From Artocarpus heterophyllus (lineage: Eukaryota; Streptophyta; Magnoliopsida; Rosales; Moraceae): a stretch of DNA of 64,000 nucleotides. Made by a program: the position numbers and the translations under genes. Of this stretch, positions 12,601 to 23,271 are shown piece by piece; the first letter of the stretch is position 1, and each line of letters opens with the position of its first letter. The notes below the pieces were generated by a model. It was not told the origin of the DNA, ran no database searches, and saw only the letters and a program-made list of their open reading frames with translations. The stretch spans positions 14,122,836 through 14,186,835 of the forward strand of contig CM046353.1 in the NCBI GenBank assembly GCA_025403435.1, read 5' to 3'.

Positions 12601-15600
12601 AAAGAACCCAAATAAACAATAACGAGGATACAATAATACATACGTTTATATATTGGGGAAAAAAAAAGAAAGAAAAAAACACATAACAATTAATAGAGAA
12701 AGTTATAAAAAGATGACTATTAAAAAAATATAATTATTATACTGCTAATTTTAGTCCAAAAATTTGATTTAACTCAAGCCTCTTGAAAAATCTTGCTCCG
12801 TCGTTCTCTGTCTCCCACTTTTTTTTTTACTGTTTGTCCCTTTATTTTGTTTGTTTATGTTAATTTATGCATATATTCATTACTTCTTATTCTACATATG
12901 TAGACTTTAATCGCAATATATCTCAATTTTTATTTTAGTTTTTAATTTTAAATAATAAATTGGAGAAATTAAAAAACTTACCTAAAAGATTTAAATTAAA
13001 GTAAAAATTAATGATGTAAATGAATTTTTTTAGTTAAAAAGAAAAAAATATGGTAAAATAATGATTTTTAAGAAAAATTAATAGAGCCACTTGGACCTAA
13101 GGAGAGCTGCAACCCCCTAAGCTCATGCTACCTCCATCTAAATGTCTTTCCTACTCCTTTTGTTATCATTTCCCTAACTTTTTATTTTCAAACATAAAAA
13201 ACTACATATAATTATTGAATGCTTGATTTAGATCAAAATTTTGATCTACCTTAACCCTCCTAGGAAATTTTATGTGATTATATAGGGAACTGAAATGGAT
13301 AATGCTCAAATATTATATTGTAAGGGTTAATTACATAATTATACCTTATTTTTTAACTATTTTTTAATTTGTCTTTTTGTTTATTAAAACTACAAAGATA
13401 TCCTTAAAATTTTAAAACCTTATTTCAATTTCATTCCATGAATAAAAAAAATTAGACAAAACAACATGACTAAACTTAAATTGTTATGATAAATATTTTA
13501 ATATTAAAAACATAAAAAAATCTTGAAACAAAACATCAAATTCAAAAAAAAGAACTTAAATTTTATGACTTTTTAAATTGTAAAATATATATTTTTAATT
13601 TTTTTAAAAAAATATATATTTTATAAATAAATTAAGTTTAGTTAAAGATATATTTATCTTATCTCCATATTTGTTAAGTCAAAATAGTCTAAAAAAGATA
13701 AAATTAAAATAATTTTTTTAAATTTAAAAAATATCTTTATAATTTTTTAAAATATAAACATAAATAAAAAATAATAAAAACTAAAAAGTATAATTAAGAG
13801 TGTAATTTTATCCTACGTTATAAAAGAAAAGAACAAAATTAGAGAGTAAAGCATACTATGGCTGTTACTACTCATCATCGATGGTGAAGCTGGCCATAAA
13901 TCCCCGCAAGGTCAAATTAATCCCCACTAAAGAGTGACCGGATCGGCCGGTCAAGTCTAAGGTGCATATACTATTTGCACAATCCCAAGGCAATTTAAAT
14001 AAAAAATGCAAAAAGGGCCAAAAGGGTAAGCGAATAAAGAAAGAAAGAAAAGTAACTTTGTCCTGGAAGGACAGAGAGGAAAGACTGGGACTATTGAACT
14101 GGAAGGCTGTTGCCTGCTTGGCGTTGTTGAGCAAGATTCTCAAACACCAATACCCCGCGTGATCACGTGCACCCATGAAAAAAGAAAAAAGAAAAAAAGA
14201 AAAAAAACCAAAGTAAACCCATTTTCTATTGTCATTTTCCTGAATCTTCACACCAAGGTTCTGACAAGTAGAGGGAAAAAAAACGGTGGGACAAAGGAAG
14301 GTATATTTAATATTTATAGGGTGTTTAAAAAGATGATAGAAATTAATGGTGAAAACTATTTTTGTTGTAACATGTAAGAGTTTTATACTGTAATATATTT
14401 TTTTATTATTATTGTAACATGTGAAAGTTTTATATTATTTATAACTGAGATTATGATGAGAACTGAGTGGTTCCTATCATCACTAAACATCGCCTTAAAC
14501 ATTCCTAATTCAGATGTCAATTAGAAATTATGAAGAATGCAGAACGAAGACATTGGTGAAAAGACGAAAATACCCTTGGCTGTGACCGTTGGAGGGGTTA
14601 AGTGGGTTACCTGGGGTCGCCAAAAACGCCGGCATTAGAGGTGAGCTGGTCGATGAGGGCGGCGGATTTGGGCTCGATGCTGGAGGCCTTGGCGTATTGA
14701 GCGCTCATTCCGTCCCCCGACGGCACGAAGAATGCCCCATTTACCATTATGTCCCCCTCCGTCCGCCAATTCCAGTCCTCCCATTTCCCCTCTTCTGTGT
14801 CCACGCGCCTCGTCACCTGAACTAACAAACACACAGCCAAAGTTAAAACGCTCCGTCAGTTCAGGTGTTCGTACAGCACACGCGCTGACATTGCGCGTGT
14901 GAATGTGTACAGAATAATAAATCAGTTTCACGATATTGGCTGCTCTCGTGGACACCAGCGTCACTTTCACGGTTCACCCTTTTTGAATTATTGCACGAGG
15001 CTTCTTCAGTGACTTCATTTCCATGCAATTTTTTTAGCCTTTTTCTTTTTTGTCTCATAGGGTGTTTCAAAGGTTTAAACTTAGTAAAGTATAAAACACT
15101 TAAAGTCTTACACTTTTTAAAATTTAAACCAATAATTTAAACTATTTTTTCAAACCCTACCAAATAAGTGAAAAAAAAAAATCTTCAAGTCAAATTTTAT
15201 TAAAGTTTTAAGCTGCTGTAAATTGCGGAAAGCCAAGCAAACCATTACCAAGGCAAAGTTTCAAGTCAAAAATTGACATTAAAAAGCCAAATAATAGCTC
15301 CCAAGTCCCAATGTGCAAAAATTGAAGAGACGTGATGTGACCAAGGCGCCTCAAAAGTTTTATGACCCAACAACCGCCTTTATATCATCCAACCCAACGC
15401 CTAGCGTCAAACCACCGCCACCCGCCAACCTCAACAGCGGCGCGTAAACGCACGCGCCGTCATGCAAATGGGGACAACTCTACCTGCAAACTCCAATCCA
15501 CAACAATTCCGAATTTCAAACAGAAGACAAAACGACACCATAAAGCAATCATTCCGCTTAAAGGGACTCCATTTTTAATCTTCAACACCCACCCTAAAAA

Positions 15601-17235
15601 CAACGAGAAAATAACAAAGCCAAACTAGGCAAAACAAACATTTTACCTCCTTGGCGTTCTCGTTGGCCGGAGCAATATATCGATTCCCCTGACTGTTAAT
15701 GGTGGGGTTAGCACTCCCACCAATGGCGTACATCTCCCACTGCGTGAAATCGTTATTCGCCACATGAAAATACCCGAGTCTGCACCGTGGCATACGCTGC
15801 ACCAGCGCCTCCCCAAAGTGATTAAACGCGATCGTCACCTGCATTCCCGAGTCCGGCAGGTACCCATCATTATGCCCCAGCAGCATAACCTCATCATGAT
15901 GAGAAAAATGGTTGTTCGTGATCGTAATACCAGTGGACCCCATTATCGCATCAATCAACCCATCGGTACAGTAGGACAGTGTGCAATGATCAATCCAGAG
16001 CTTGCGAGACCCGTAGATGGAGATCCCGTCGCCGTCGGATTTCCCTCTCCATCCGACGTGCGTGGGACTCGAGGCGATGTCGGCGTTTCCCGAGGGCTTG
16101 CAGTGGTGGACGTGGACGTTGTGGATTATCACGTTGGAGATGTACTGGAGAGTTATGCAGCCGTTGCCGACGATGTGGACGTTGGCACCTCGGCCGTCGA
16201 TTGTCTTGAAGCTGTTCACGATCAGCTCGTGCTTCAGCTTGATGGTCATGTCGGCCGAGAAGATGATCCAGAGTGGCTCCGTCTGGATGACGGCGTGTCG
16301 GAGAGTGCCTGGTATAATATTAATGAATGAATATGAATAAAGTCAAAGCTACTAATTAAGGTAACGATATGATAAAAGTATTAACTCTCCGGGGCCCTCG
16401 TACCCGGGACTGGGCGGGCTGGGTCGCCGTCGGACGAGTCCGTCACGATATAGGTCTGGCCGCCTTTTCCGCCCAGCGCGTCGCGGCCGAACCCGATTCC
16501 ACAATCGGCCAGGCGTTGGCGGTTTGAGGCCCAGTTTGGATCGCAGCGCCAGCAGTCGTCGACGGGGTTTCCGGTCAGGCATTGTTGCACTTGGTCGTTC
16601 TGGCGGGTGGAGAGGAGGTTTCTGCGTGTGATTGAGGCATTGACGGACCTGCGAGAAGGGGAAAAGAAAGTCTGTTTTGTTAAGAGAGAAAAGCCAAGAT
16701 GGGGTTTTGTTTTTTGAGGATTGTGAAAGGTGAAATGGGGAAGGAGAACAGAGGAATGCTCTGTTCTGTTTGGTTAGTGGGAAAATGAGAGGAATGCAGA
16801 GAAAATGAGGTCGATTAAAACATCGGAATTTTTCTTTTTTTGGTGTTGCTTGAAGTGGAAATGCTTGAGAAAATTATTTGAGAGATGAGGAGGAGGATTT
16901 ATGTATTTTGGGGCTTTGAGGAACAGAGCGAGATGCCTGAGTTCTAACATGGAAAATATCTCGAAATGAAAATGACCCATTATCCAAAACTGTGCAAAGA
17001 GCAAAATGCAGATGGGGTTTTTTGTTTTTGTTTTTTTTTTTTTTTTTTTTCCTTATGTGTGTGCTAGTGAAAGAGCAAAACCCATTTATTACCTTTGAAC
17101 TTCCTCAACGACGGCTTCAGGGTTCGGGTGTTGATGAGGGAGGGTGAGATTGTTGAAGCTAAGAGAGGCAGCTTTGACAATGGTGAGAATTAGAACAAGG
17201 CATAGTAAGAGAATGTAGGTAGTGGTGGTAAGCAT
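9685..17235 (-). CDS. PMR6-like pectate lyase (polysaccharide lyase family 1) with GPI-anchor-type tail, five exons, 500 aa
   Basis: Exons on the minus strand: 17235-17093, 16648-16404, 16308-15647, 14816-14611 and 9931-9685. All introns are GT-AG and phases match at each join (1503 nt in total). The enzyme cleaves de-esterified pectate by beta-elimination in the cell wall. Residues 1-23 form a signal peptide. A pectate-lyase N-terminal segment follows ([17 protein letters not shown]). The catalytic beta-helix shows [32 protein letters not shown] and [16 protein letters not shown], the last containing the catalytic Arg region. Exon 5 adds a Gly/Ser/Thr-rich linker and a hydrophobic C-terminus, as expected of a GPI-anchor signal; GPI-tailed pectate lyases of this type include PMR6 of Arabidopsis. 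For exon 2 I chose the donor at 16403-16402, because it restores PGTLRHAV; reading through adds unrelated residues. Exon 5 is far away (4.7 kb) but joins exactly in frame as ...[16 protein letters not shown]. Confidence 0.88.
9932..14610 (-). other. Intron 4 of the pectate lyase gene (4679 bp), repeat-bearing
   Basis: Donor GT at 14610-14609 (CCCCAG before GTAACC) and acceptor AG at 9933-9932. The intron is far longer than the other three (444, 95 and 830 bp). It is AT-rich and contains the repeat fragments listed at 12000-13140. No separate gene was recognised. Short open stretches near 10167-10427 and 10945-11145 have no recognisable motif. Confidence 0.75.
12000..13140. repeat. Degenerate repeat copies carrying the GGACGGAGC end motif
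   Basis: Two similar stretches are read best on the minus strand. One runs from about 12320 down to 12000, the other from about 13140 down to 12700; both have Cys/Thr-coding-free AT-rich bodies and share ATTAATTTTT and ATCATTTTA-like blocks. The terminal motif GGACGGAGC occurs at about 12368 (+) and, in inverted form (GCTCCGTCC), at about 12310 and 12796. This looks like nested or tandem old transposon ends. The family was not identified. Confidence 0.35.
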
Positions 17236-17470
17236 TCTTGAAGGGACTGATAATTATGAAAGGTTTTTTGGGTATTTGTTCTTCTTGTTTGTTTTTGTAA
17301 ACTACTTTTTTTTTTTTTCCTTTTCTTTTCCTTTCTTTTTGCTGCCTCCGTAAAGGACACACTGTTCCTCCTTGGGAGATAGCTGTCTTCCTCTTGAATG
17401 CTCGCCCAACAACTTAGGACCAAGCTGCAAAGAAATTGGGAAAATGTGATGCGGTTTATATAATGAGAAC
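17236..17470 (-). promoter_or_regulatory. 5' leader and TATA box of the pectate lyase gene
   Basis: On the minus strand TATATAAA lies at 17462-17455, about 220 bp before the ATG (17235). This would place the transcription start near 17425-17430. The 5' UTR between is rich in GA/CT tracts. Confidence 0.5.
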
Positions 17471-20113
17471 AAGATTACAATAATTCCATAGCCCCAAGCG
17501 GCGCCAAATTTGTAGTGGGAACTCAGTTAACTTTATTTTAAGGGTTTGGAGGATTTCGTTTTTGTAAATCAGAGGAAGAGATCAAAGTGGGGTGGCTGAT
17601 TGAGACTTGAGAGAAATTGAGAGAAGTTGAGAGAGAAATGTCTTTCTCTGACCTTCCTCTCAAATTCTCCCTTGCAGATTCTCTCAAAATCTTACATTCC
17701 TACCTTGCATGTTAATTATTCTAGGAAGTTAAAAACAAGAAAAGAAAATAAATGTGTGTGAGAGAGAGAGGAGGAGGCTTATCCAAAATGCTAAGCTCCT
17801 CTTTTATTTTGTCTTATTTTATTTTATTTTATTTTATTTTTTTATTTCTTCTTCTCAAAATGGGCTGCGGATTAAGGATTCTTTGCTGCAAGAACGAAAG
17901 TATTCCAAGGACCAAGTGTACACAAAAGTCTTATTTTGCTTTCTGTTTTGGTTAGATAAAGATTCATGGGTTTAGAGATTAATCGAGGATATATTCTTAT
18001 AGACCTTTGCCTTTCTGCAGTAATTTTCTATTTGCTAATGAAGATTGAAGCCTAGATTAGCCCTTAATTTCATAAAGTGTATCTTTTTGTATTGTACAAG
18101 AAAAGAAGCAATCAAGTGATCAAGTAAGATGAAAAGGTGTTGGGAAAACGATAAAGATTCTGGTTTTTTTTTTTTTTTCTTTGGTGACTAATCCTCTGCT
18201 TTTGAAAATGTTTTTAGGAAAACAACCAAGCAAAAATACTGTTTATTACATATTTTATTTACCATAATTTCAACTCAAATCGCTGCCTCACTACAAGGAA
18301 GGCGATTTGGAAAAGGAAAAAAAAAAAAAAGTGACAATTATATGCCTCTCTATTTTATGGGGTTGAACTTCAGCAAAACATCCATGCAATATCTATTATA
18401 ACCAAGTAAAAAAATGAAGCTGTGTAGCATATATAAGATTTATCAACATATATAGAATCATTGAAGGCAAACAAAAAGAACCCAAAAAATAATAATAATA
18501 ATAGTACAAGATGATGCATCAATTTCATTTGTATGGACGTGGCATCCTAAATTATTCTGAAGACAACTTGTCTTTATAGATAAATTAGTGAAATCCAACA
18601 AACGGGAATTTTTAAATACAGCTTTAAATTAAGTTTAATAGATAGATAAATAAATAAATAAATAAACATCTATTCGCCCATAAAAAATGAAGAAGAAGGA
18701 TATTTAGACCTTTCCATTAAAAAAAAAAAGTTAAAATACATCAATGAATATTACAAAACTGTAGAGTATACCGGACCAGAAGAGAAAAATTTTTTCAACA
18801 AGAGCATACGAAGGCCAGAATCTTGCTATTCACCAGTTTCCCCTTTTTCTTTTTTCTTTTTTTTTTTTTTCCTTTGATAACCCCTCGTTTCCCTCTCTTT
18901 TCAAAGGTTTTTCTTTCTTTCCTTTTAAAGGAAAGTTTCCGTTTCTAGTAATTACGTATATGTAATAAGATTTTTGAAATTCCTTTCTTCTCTCTGCCTT
19001 AAATACACCGACGAAAAAGGTAAAGGTCGTGGTGGTGACATGCTGTACATGCATTATTAATTCCCCTTTTAGTTTCGGTGAAAAATTAAATTTTATTTTG
19101 ATTATTGACATTTAAAACGCCTAAGACTGAGTCTCGTATCCATTAATTAGTCTAAATTAGTTCTTCAGTCTCACAATTAGGACCTTGATTAAAAACCTAT
19201 GATTTACCTTTTATGTCATACATTTTAGGTTTATTTAAATACTATACCTTATATTTCTAATCTCATCAAAAGTATACTTTTTGATTATACTTAATATATA
19301 AAACTTATACTTTTTTCTAATCAATCTTTAATTTGGACATAACAAATTGTTGGAAATGGTTGCAAATTGAAAAATAAGATAGCTTTAACAACTTTAAAAA
19401 AACAGTACACTAAGGTTTTATGACTTAAAAAATATATAGAATGCTTTTAAAAATAGAATTTTGTGTGTTTTTGTTTCTGTTTTCTTCTTATTCTTTAAAA
19501 GTTTTATTTTTATTTTTTTACCTTTTGCTTAAAGGTAACTTAGTTATTTAAGGTCATAGTTAACTACTGATTGAGGTAAGATATATATTTGTGTATTAAA
19601 TTTTAAAGGTATACGTTCAATGAAATAAAAAAAAAAACAGAAGGTATAATTTTTATTTAACCTAAAGTAGAGGTTATAAAAAGATAAAGATCCCTTTAAA
19701 AAAACATGTAAGACTATATACGACTTAGTGAAAATTATATAGGAGAAGGAGGGAATTAGACTATCATTTATTGGGAATAAAAATAAATAGACCAAAATAT
19801 AACAATATTTAGTAAATAGCTCACTTAGATTAAAACGAAGTTTATTTTAGCTTAAAATGACATAGAAAAAAACACAAAACAACAAGATAAGGAAAAACAA
19901 AAATGAAAATAAAAAGAAGAAGGAAAAGACAAAAAAGGAAGAGGTAAAGTTAAAAATTCAAGTGTTTAAAAAGAGCACATGATTCAAAAAATGCTATATA
20001 CTTAAATATTTTTAAAAGTGTGCTATTTGTTTACAATAAAAATTGAAACTGTGTTATTGAGTGTAATTTATATTGTAATTTTATATTATGACGTAATTAT
20101 TAAGAGGAAAGTC
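17471..20113. other. Upstream intergenic DNA, AT-rich
   Basis: Contains simple repeats: (ATTTT)n near 17815-17840, (AATA)n near 18645-18667 and several homopolymers. No gene or mobile element was recognised. Confidence 0.5.
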
Positions 20114-20575
20114 TAAGAGTCTGTTTGGAATGGCTTTTTTAAGCAGCTTTTGGCTTATAAGCACTTTTAGGAATGTTTAGATGGCCCTTTCCAATTAACT
20201 TATGGTTTTTATAAGCATAGGAAAAGTCAAGCCAAGAATGCTTTTTTCGCAATAGCTTGTTTTAAGCAATTTTTGGCTCATAAGGACTTTTTGGGACTGT
20301 TTGGATAGTCCTTTGCAATCAACTTGTGGCTTTTATAAGTATTTATTAAAAAAAAAAAAAAGGAGGTTAAGCCAAAGGTGCTTGTGAAAAAAGCACTTAT
20401 GAAAAGTTTTTTACTTACATTTTTTACTTTTTATTTAAGAAGAAAAAATTAATAATTTCATTCATACCCCTGAATGACATTACATACCAATAAGAGCTTT
20501 TGACTTATTTAGCTAAAAATGTTCAAAACTCTCCTAAAATTAAAAAGCACTTTTTTATATGCCATCCAAATAACA
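20114..20575. mobile_element. Possible hAT-type MITE with internal duplication
   Basis: The left end (GTCTGTTTGGAATGGC) resembles the reverse complement of the right end (ATGCCATCCAAATAAC). AAAGTGCTTTT-type sequence sits inside both ends. A segment of about 110 bp near 20150-20240 is repeated near 20265-20345. There is no coding capacity. No 8-bp target duplication was confirmed, so the ends are approximate. Confidence 0.4.
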
Positions 20576-20862
20576 ACTAAAAAACCCTAGCATATGCTTC
20601 TTTCTTTTACTGTTTAAAAGTAAAAGCACAAGCCCTAAACATGCTATGAGTCGTCATTTTTTTTTTTTGGAGAAAAGCACAAAAATGCCCTTTTAAAAGA
20701 GCACCTTTTCAAAATTGCCCTCCTAAAAAACTCCTTTCAAAAATGTCCCTTTACTTAAAAAAGGTGATTTATTAAAAAACTAAGTTACCTTTCTTTAATT
20801 AGAAAATATGATTCATTAAAAGTCCAAATCACCCTCCTTCTCACTCATTCATGTAGTAGATT

Positions 20863-20958
20863 AGTCCTGTTACCGATGGGGGTTACCAAAGCGGAACCTG
20901 GTAAGTGCCAAAGAGGGAACCTAGCTGGTTCCATCATATTTTCTTTGAAACAAGGAAA
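20863..20958. repeat. Left part of a degenerate ~90-120 bp tandem repeat (host sequence)
   Basis: Shows the unit elements GGAACCTGGTAAGTGCC, GGAACCTAGCTGGTTCC and TTTTCTTTGAAACAAGGAAA. The same elements continue after 52882 and after 55356, so the array was split by the insertions between them. Confidence 0.7.
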
Positions 20959-20963
20959 TACCA

Positions 20964-23258
20964 TGTAACACCCCTAAGTGTGTTAACAGTTTTTAATAAA
21001 TAAAAATAAAGATAAGAAAATATAAATAAAACAACAAAAGAAATTTGCCTGGGACTTAATTGAAAACTCTTAAAACAAAACAAAATATAAACAACAATTT
21101 AAACCACAGTTTAATGCAGCACCATAAATTTAATAATACAAAACTGTCATCATCATCATTCCAACCCTCAACAATTCTTAATACAGTCACAGAAAAGTAA
21201 CATTCGATGCTTATATTATCATGATGGACATTCTTAGCAAGCAAATCCAACGTTACACAGCTATATAGCTTCCCCAACTATTTTATCATCGCCACCTCAC
21301 ACTTGGTGAGTCCTGAAAATATAAAAATATAGGAAAATGAGCGACAACATGCTCAGTAGGGAAAACATTACACACCTTTAGGTTTTTTTTTTTTTACCAT
21401 TGCCATATTGAAACCTGCATGGTTAGTTCATAATCATTATTCATCAATATTATCATGTTCAATTCCGATTGATATCTTATGATCATTATTACCAAGTTCT
21501 ATACATATATAGATACACATATTTACTCAAGATTCAATTATACTCATCTATATCCACCGTGTAATAGAATATCATATCATTCAACTCAACGAAACCCAAA
21601 TGGGTGCGCTTGACCACCCTCCAAACATTCCAAGGGTGTTCCGGTGAGGGGACATCAAGCCCCGAGTCCTCACCAAGTCGATTCCTATACAGTGCGTTCT
21701 GGGACTTTCGACCCAAGGGAGCGTCATCACCTCCCCCCTATTTTACCTTTTAGGGTATTCGTGCCCAAGGACGTAACCGTCGCCCTCTTCACGTCTCACC
21801 ATTTTTCTATATTCAATCATTATTTATAGAGTCAGTTTTCCTAACCATGCTTCTCAATTTACAACAACATGTGTCAGATCATTATGTTCTTCGTTGTATA
21901 ATACAAGACGAGTTCTACATTATCATGTTATAGATATAATCATATACATTCAAAATATCATATACATATCTTGCAACATAAAAAACCAAATTTTAATTTA
22001 CCAAAACCTCACAAAAGATAAGTAATAGAATCCCTACCTCTTGGTGAATACCATGCTAATAACTTCTAGCTCACGATATCAAGATCACCACGTAATCTCC
22101 AAGTACTTCGTTATCCTATGACACATAAAATTACCATACTTTAACTTAATTCCTAATCCATAGTCATACTGATTACCATCTATTCTGCTATTCTTTTTAG
22201 TGTGCCATAATCATTTATATTAAATATTTGGAACATTTTATAACACAAAACGGTTAAAACCATATGAATTTGGACTATCTGATCAGCCTGCCAATTGGTA
22301 TAGTCCGGCCTGTTGATCGAGGCAAAATCTAGAAAACTCCAGCTTTCAGTTTTGAAAGATTTTGAGCTTTAAAGCTCAGTTCGACTTGTTTTAACAAATC
22401 CTAGAACATGAAAAATACACAGAAACCATAAATTATCATACCAATAGAACATATAAATCTTTTTCTCCAAATTTTTAGGCATAAAACGTGTTTAAAATTC
22501 TCAAACGTTGATTTTTATAGAACTTTACAAAAACGTGATCTAAATAGGAAATTGTTCAAACCCAAAACAAACAGAACTCAATTTGCATGCATATAAAAGC
22601 ACAAACCCAAATCACGAAATGAAGAACACTTACAAAATCTGAACATAGTAACTTGGAATAAAGGGGTAGAGAAGAATTTGGGTTTTTGGTTAGAAACTCT
22701 ACCTTGTTTCCTTGAGAAATTGTTATTAGGCTTGACTTTTTGCTTGAGGAAAGAGATCCTGAGTTGAGATGAAACTTTTGATCAGATTGAAAAGGTGAAG
22801 GAGAGAGAAAAAATAGAAAGAGGGAGAGAAAGGGTGAATGGTGTGAAATGTGGGGGGAAAATGAGTTATCTGATATGTTTTAGGAGTTGGTGGCTTTGGG
22901 CATGTGAATGAATAGTCTTATTGGGAGACTCAAAAAAAGAAAGAAAAGAAAGGGGATAAGGCCTTTGTGGGGAACCAAAGCATGTGACTTGTTTGATTCA
23001 AGTCTTATCTTTTATTTATTTATTTATTTATTTGTTTGTTTGTTTTGTTTTTAACCATTATACATGAAATACAATAAAAGAAGGTCTACCATGGCATTTG
23101 GTAAATATACTAAAAAGTATAGGAAATTTTTAAAAATTCTAAAAATAAGTAGAATTAAATATTGTAAAATAGATTTTAAATGAAACAAATTTTTAATTGG
23201 TATACTAATAATTAATTTAATTACCTTAATACCCGTTAGAGAAATAACGGGTGTCACA
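20964..23258 (-). repeat. LTR of family A (3' LTR of the outer element), 2295 bp
   Basis: Starts TGTAACACCCC and ends GGGTGTCACA on the plus strand, the usual TG...CA form. On its right the element's polypurine tract follows. It pairs with the LTR at 50660-52877, to which it is similar along most of its length. Confidence 0.85.
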
Positions 23259-23271
23259 ACTCTACCCCCTT
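23259..23271 (-). other. Polypurine tract of element A
   Basis: On the minus strand AAGGGGGTAGAGT lies directly before the 3' LTR, where plus-strand DNA synthesis is primed. The next 25 bp (ATTTCATCCTCGAAATTTC on the plus strand) match the same position in the gag-pol elements, showing that families A and B are related. Confidence 0.7.

Noticed and set aside
15764..16340. Plus-strand frames of 188, 107 and 76 aa
   Set aside because: Antisense to exon 3 of the pectate lyase, whose minus-strand frame carries the catalytic motifs.
16381..16403. Extension of pectate lyase exon 2 to the next GT (RAPES residues)
   Set aside because: It breaks the conserved PGTLRHAV block; the donor at 16403-16402 restores it in the correct phase.
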